Shown here: positions 29,482 through 33,197 of the stretch, piece after piece | How positions within the stretch are numbered: position 1 is the stretch's first letter | How the letters are laid out: every line of letters begins with the position of its first letter | Assembly: GCA_028716785.1 (NCBI GenBank) | Contig: JAQUPD010000022.1 | Location: 1-33,197, forward strand | DNA: 33,197 nt | DNA from: Fidelibacterota bacterium | GTDB taxonomy: Bacteria; Fidelibacterota; Fidelibacteria; Fidelibacterales; Fidelibacteraceae | Direction: 5' to 3' | Notes under the pieces: generated by a model | Told to the model about the DNA's origin: nothing | The model's input: the letters and a program-made list of their open reading frames with translations, nothing else | Databases searched by the model: none | Made by a program: the position numbers and the translations under genes

Positions 29482-30969
29482 ATGAAACAAGCATTAATGG
29501 ACGCATTGATAAATGACAGGACCAAACATCCTGAACGGCTTCATGCTACAGGGGAACGACTTTTTGAAGTGTTGGAAAATGTTTTAAAGGAGGATGCAGC
29601 CCCTCATGTGAAAGAAATTTCTGCCATTTTGGGGTCTTTTCCCATAAGAGAAGGCCTGACACCTGAATTAGGGAAAAGAATCGTTACCTATATATTTTCG
29701 TTAGCTCTTGACAAGAATCCGTTACAGGCTATCATTGACCAGCTAATGGCAGCCGAAATATCCACAGAGGAAGCGATTGCTCTCCATGAGACCCATAAAA
29801 TACCAGTCTCGACGCTTGAAAAAGATCTTATTCCCGTCTCAGGAAAAGGGTGTTGGTTGATGGATACCAAAGGGAAAACCTATCTGGATATGGATAGTAA
29901 TTACAGTGCTACAAATCTTGGTATGGCAAATGAAGAAATTGCAAAGGGATTATTCAATCAAGCCTCTCAATTAATATCCATGAAAGAAGATCGGGTTCAA
30001 ATTGCCCGGAGTCGACTTTTCAAAACTCTTTTACCCATGATGCCTCAAGGACTCCATTATTTTTATTTTCAAAATTCCGGTGGTGAAGCTGTAGATAAAG
30101 CTTTAAAAATTGCCAAAGCCTATACAGGAAATCGGCATGTTATCGCCTTTAAAAATGGATTTCATGGGCGAACACATGGTGCTGTAGCAGTAACGTGGAA
30201 TGAAGCATATCGAAAACCTTTTGGATTGGATCATGAAGACTGGGTACATTTTGCTGACTTTAACAATGTGGAGAGCGTTCAGGCACTCATGGAAAAAACG
30301 CAGGCAAAAATTATTATTCTGGAAATGATTCAGGGAGAAGAAGCTGGAAATCTTGCAGCAACCCAGGCATTTATTGATGATTTATTTGCCTTGGCAAAAG
30401 AAAGAGGGGCTCTTATTATTGCGGATGAAGTGCAAACAGGATTTGGGCGAACGGCTGTTAAGAAAAATGATTGGTTTGCCTGCATGGGTTTTCGTGTTAT
30501 TCCCGATATTATGACGATTGGAAAATCGTTTGGTGGAGGATATCCGGTAACGGCAGTCGTTACACGGAAAGAGATTTCCCAAGCAATGAAAGGGGGATAT
30601 GATGGTTCCACTTTTGGAGGAAATCCCATGGCCATGACAGCCGCCCTCATTGCCACCCGTCAAATGCAAGAACTGGATATAACAGGAAATGTGATTGCAC
30701 GCAGTAAACAGTTTGAAGAAGGATTACAAAAACTTTCTCAAAAATATAACTATCCTGGTGAAATTCGAGTAAGAGGACTTATGATCGCTTTTTCAATGGG
30801 ATCCCCAGAAAGAGTCCATGCAGTACAAGACGCTTTGAAAGATCACGGTGTTATGTCCAGCCTTTCAACGGGAGGCTTCCTACGCATTTTGCCCCCGACC
30901 ATTATTTCAGAAGAAGAAGTAGATTTTTTCCTCAAAGCGCTTGAAAAGAGTATTAAACAAACGGAATAA
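29482..30969 (+). CDS. class III aminotransferase (ornithine or acetylornithine aminotransferase-like) with N-terminal extension
   Basis: This 495-residue PLP enzyme has the class III pattern: 'NGFHGRTHGA', the PLP-binding Asp in 'ADEVQTGFGRT', Schiff-base lysine K348 in 'IGKSFGGGYP' and 'GSTFGGNPMA'. Typical ArgD or ornithine aminotransferases have about 390-430 residues; here the first 105 or so residues form an extra mostly helical region. The usual 'SGTEA' is 'SGGEA', and 'EPxQGEGG' reads 'EMIQGEEAG'. It sits after argH and two bases before proB, so it could act as ArgD or could turn ornithine into glutamate semialdehyde for proline. Putrescine or 4-aminobutyrate aminotransferase activity cannot be excluded. 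GGAAAGGA precedes the ATG. Confidence 0.85.
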   Translation: MKQALMDALINDRTKHPERLHATGERLFEVLENVLKEDAAPHVKEISAILGSFPIREGLTPELGKRIVTYIFSLALDKNPLQAIIDQLMAAEISTEEAIALHETHKIPVSTLEKDLIPVSGKGCWLMDTKGKTYLDMDSNYSATNLGMANEEIAKGLFNQASQLISMKEDRVQIARSRLFKTLLPMMPQGLHYFYFQNSGGEAVDKALKIAKAYTGNRHVIAFKNGFHGRTHGAVAVTWNEAYRKPFGLDHEDWVHFADFNNVESVQALMEKTQAKIIILEMIQGEEAGNLAATQAFIDDLFALAKERGALIIADEVQTGFGRTAVKKNDWFACMGFRVIPDIMTIGKSFGGGYPVTAVVTRKEISQAMKGGYDGSTFGGNPMAMTAALIATRQMQELDITGNVIARSKQFEEGLQKLSQKYNYPGEIRVRGLMIAFSMGSPERVHAVQDALKDHGVMSSLSTGGFLRILPPTIISEEEVDFFLKALEKSIKQTE

Positions 30970-30971
30970 AA

Positions 30972-32138
30972 ATGGGTACTGAATTAAAAACAATAAAACT
31001 CCCCAAGTGGAAACGGTGTGTTATTAAAATAGGGAGCTCTATTATTGCACCCGAAGGAACGGGATGTGCCACGAAATATCTTCTTCCCATCGCTAATTTT
31101 ATCAACCAAAGCATTCAGGAAGGGAAGGAAGTAATTGTGGTTTCCTCGGGTGCGGTAGCAGCAGGATGGAGTACCCAGCCACAGTATCCACGGAATACCC
31201 CGATTTCAATTCCTCGAAAACAAGCCTTTTCGGCTATTGGTCAACCGATGATGTTTTTTCTTTGGAAACAGCTTTTTGATTATCCCTGTGCTCAGCTGTT
31301 AATTACTCAAGATGATCTCCTCAATCGGCGCCGTTTTATCAATGTTAAAAATACACTCCTTGAACTTTTACGCTTAAAAGCTCTTCCGATTGTAAATGAA
31401 AATGATACCGTTGTAGTCCAAAATTTAAAAGTAGGCGATAACGACAATCTTTCAGCCTATGTTGCAGATCTTGTGGATGCCGATATTTTGTTTATATGTT
31501 CAGATATTGATGGTTTGTATACAGGAAATCCTCATACGGATAAACAAGCAACACTAGTTCCTGAAGTTCGAAAAATTAATGATGATATATATGCTATAGC
31601 AGGAAAATCAAATAATCCCATGGCTGTAGGTGGGATGGAAACAAAAATCCAAGCGGCAGAAAAAGCCACATCCCGAGGCATCGATGTTGTTATTCTTCAT
31701 GGCAAAAAGGCACAAAATTTTGATTTACTTACCAAGGGAAAGGTCATTGGGACTCTTTTTCATAGGACCATGAGTCCACGTGCTGCCAAAAAACATTGGA
31801 TTCTTCATGTATTGCCTTCTAGTGGTGAGATTGTTGTCGATGAAGGGGCGGCAAAGGCAATTCTCCTCCATTCAGCCTCCTTACTTCCTTCAGGGATTGT
31901 TAAAATTCATGGTAAATTTGATCATGGTGATGCGGTTAAAATTTACAAAGAGAGTATCTCAAAGGACAATCTTATCGCAAAAGGACTCACACAATATAAC
32001 TCAGAGGATATGCGTAAGCTCATAGGACAACAAAGTTATGAAATTCAAAAGATTCTAGGATATTACACTCGAAGTTCTGTGGTCCACCGGGACGATATGG
32101 TTGTTGTAGATACCGTTAAAAAAGAGGATGAGCCATGA
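30972..32138 (+). CDS. proB: glutamate 5-kinase
   Basis: This 388-residue enzyme makes glutamyl 5-phosphate, the first step to proline. The N-terminal amino-acid kinase domain has 'CVIKIGSSII', 'VVSSGAVAAG', 'PIVNENDTVV' and 'VGGMETKIQAAEKA'. The C-terminal region from about residue 285 ('GEIVVDEGAAKAIL' to 'RDDMVVV') is a PUA domain, as in E. coli ProB. Only two bases separate it from the aminotransferase stop, and its own stop overlaps the proA start (ATGA). Confidence 0.96.
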   Translation: MGTELKTIKLPKWKRCVIKIGSSIIAPEGTGCATKYLLPIANFINQSIQEGKEVIVVSSGAVAAGWSTQPQYPRNTPISIPRKQAFSAIGQPMMFFLWKQLFDYPCAQLLITQDDLLNRRRFINVKNTLLELLRLKALPIVNENDTVVVQNLKVGDNDNLSAYVADLVDADILFICSDIDGLYTGNPHTDKQATLVPEVRKINDDIYAIAGKSNNPMAVGGMETKIQAAEKATSRGIDVVILHGKKAQNFDLLTKGKVIGTLFHRTMSPRAAKKHWILHVLPSSGEIVVDEGAAKAILLHSASLLPSGIVKIHGKFDHGDAVKIYKESISKDNLIAKGLTQYNSEDMRKLIGQQSYEIQKILGYYTRSSVVHRDDMVVVDTVKKEDEP

Positions 32139-33197
32139 TAAATCACCAAGCAATTATTACTCTTGCTCAAAAGGCAAGAGAAGCATCGCGCATAAGCGCC
32201 AGGTTGAGTGGAAATGAAAAGAACGCTCTTATAAACCGTATGGCTAAAAGATTGGTAGAAAAACAAAACCTTCTTGAAATAGCAAACAAAAAAGATGTCG
32301 AAATGGCTCAAGAGAAGGGACTCTCACCCGCCATGATAGATCGGCTTGTGTTGAATTCAGGGCGCATAGAAGGCATGGCTCAAGCTTTGCGAGACATTTG
32401 TCAATTACCAGATCCGGTAGGGAAAATTGATGGGATTCGCCTGCGGCCTAATGGGTTACAGGTTGGACAAATGGCCATTCCCTTGGGAGTGATTTTAATA
32501 ATTTATGAATCCCGGCCAAATGTAACCTCTGATGCAGCCGGACTCTGTTTAAAGGCTGGGAATTCTGTTATTCTTCGGGGAGGATCTGAGGCTTTTTATT
32601 CCAATCAAGCCATTGTCTCCGTTCTCCATGAGGTGCTTGAGGAATTTAATCTTCCTAAAGAAATAATTGCCTTTATTCCCTCTACCGAAAGGGAAAACAT
32701 TCAAATTCTTTTGGATTTAAACACGACCATTGATTTAGTGATTCCCCGGGGTGGCGAAGGCTTAATCCGTTATGTGGATGAGCACAGCAAAATCCCTGTA
32801 ATCAAACATTATAAAGGCGTCTGTCACCTCTATGTGGATCGCGAGGCAGATGTAACGATGGCGATGGAACTCCTTGTCAATGGAAAAGTCTCTCGCCCCG
32901 GCGTATGTAATGCCCTCGAGACCCTTCTGATTCATGAAGAGATTGCTGAAAAATTTTTGAAACTTATTGAAAAGGATTCACGGCTTAATCATGTCCAATT
33001 TAGAGGATGTCCCCTAACTCAACACTATTTCCCTCGCGCTGGCGCAGCAACAGAGGAAGATTATTTTACCGAATATCTTGACCTTACTCTTTCTGTTAAA
33101 TGCGTTTCTTCCCTTACTGAAGCGATTGATCATATTGAAAAATACGGTTCGAATCATACGGAAGTTATTGTGACAAATAATCTCGAAACAGCTCAAC
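32135..33197 (+). CDS. proA: glutamate-5-semialdehyde dehydrogenase (gamma-glutamyl phosphate reductase), 3' end outside window
   Basis: The ATG at 32135 overlaps the proB stop. The 354 codons visible run off the right edge, which should leave roughly 60-70 residues of a normal 415-residue protein missing. It reduces glutamyl 5-phosphate to glutamate 5-semialdehyde with NADPH. Family blocks are 'PLGVILIIYESRPNVTSDAAGLCLKAGN'-like near residue 115, 'VIPRGGEGLIRYV' and the catalytic C258 in 'RPGVCNALETLL'. Gene order proB-proA is the common one. Confidence 0.96.
   Translation, partial: MINHQAIITLAQKAREASRISARLSGNEKNALINRMAKRLVEKQNLLEIANKKDVEMAQEKGLSPAMIDRLVLNSGRIEGMAQALRDICQLPDPVGKIDGIRLRPNGLQVGQMAIPLGVILIIYESRPNVTSDAAGLCLKAGNSVILRGGSEAFYSNQAIVSVLHEVLEEFNLPKEIIAFIPSTERENIQILLDLNTTIDLVIPRGGEGLIRYVDEHSKIPVIKHYKGVCHLYVDREADVTMAMELLVNGKVSRPGVCNALETLLIHEEIAEKFLKLIEKDSRLNHVQFRGCPLTQHYFPRAGAATEEDYFTEYLDLTLSVKCVSSLTEAIDHIEKYGSNHTEVIVTNNLETAQ

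Overview
This window is an A+T-rich bacterial chromosome segment. Most of it is a tightly packed amino-acid biosynthesis locus. The best lineage clue is the secreted protein at 4427-6883, whose C-terminus has the 'YPNPFNP ... SVKIFD ... GLYIYSV' pattern of type IX secretion (FlgD-like) sorting domains. That pattern points to the Fibrobacterota-Chlorobiota-Bacteroidota (FCB) superphylum, for example Neomarinimicrobiota, Calditrichota or Ignavibacteria. The phylum assignment is inference. No rRNA, tRNA, CRISPR array, transposase or phage gene was seen.

Layout. (a) 1-429, minus: the N-terminal part of a Cys/Met-metabolism PLP enzyme, cut by the window edge. (b) 752-4361, plus: an exported TPR protein, a MoxR AAA+ ATPase and a DUF58 protein form one operon ending in a strong hairpin terminator (4373-4403). 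(c) 4427-6883, minus: a secreted multidomain phosphodiester glycosidase-like protein with its own good sigma-70-type promoter. (d) 7252-8391, plus: a KamA-family radical SAM aminomutase whose predicted lysine-binding Asp residues are replaced. (e) 8529-11765, plus: thrB and thrC, then a ZIP metal transporter. (f) 14256-11806 through 26031-24349, all minus: an 11-gene run read as ilvD-ilvB-ilvN-ilvC-cimA-leuA-leuC-leuD-leuB-proC-thrA, with overlaps or gaps of no more than 14 bases. (g) 26384-33197, plus: argR-argG-argH, a class III aminotransferase, proB and proA (cut by the edge).

The most notable feature lies upstream of ilvD, in DNA that would normally be left blank. Reading the minus strand, a near-consensus promoter (TTGACA, 17 bases, TAAAAT) is followed by a ribosome binding site and a 22-codon leader ORF (26179-26111). 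This ORF has 7 Leu, 4 Ile, 2 Thr and 1 Pro codons. A perfect-palindrome terminator with nine U residues then lies just before ilvD. The last codons of the leader ORF repeat the 3' arm of the terminator and can pair with its 5' arm as an antiterminator. The Leu-codon run can in turn pair with those last codons. This is the full geometry of ribosome-mediated transcription attenuation, and the leader's enriched amino acids match products of the operon behind it (Leu, Ile, Thr, Pro), with no Val codon.

How the genes work together. IlvBN, IlvC and IlvD are shared by the Val, Ile and Leu pathways. CimA supplies 2-oxobutanoate from pyruvate and acetyl-CoA, and LeuCD and LeuB would serve both the citramalate and isopropylmalate steps. 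ThrA with ThrB and ThrC makes homoserine and threonine. ProB, ProA and ProC make proline, but are split between the two divergent units. ArgG and ArgH finish arginine, with ArgR beside them as the likely regulator.
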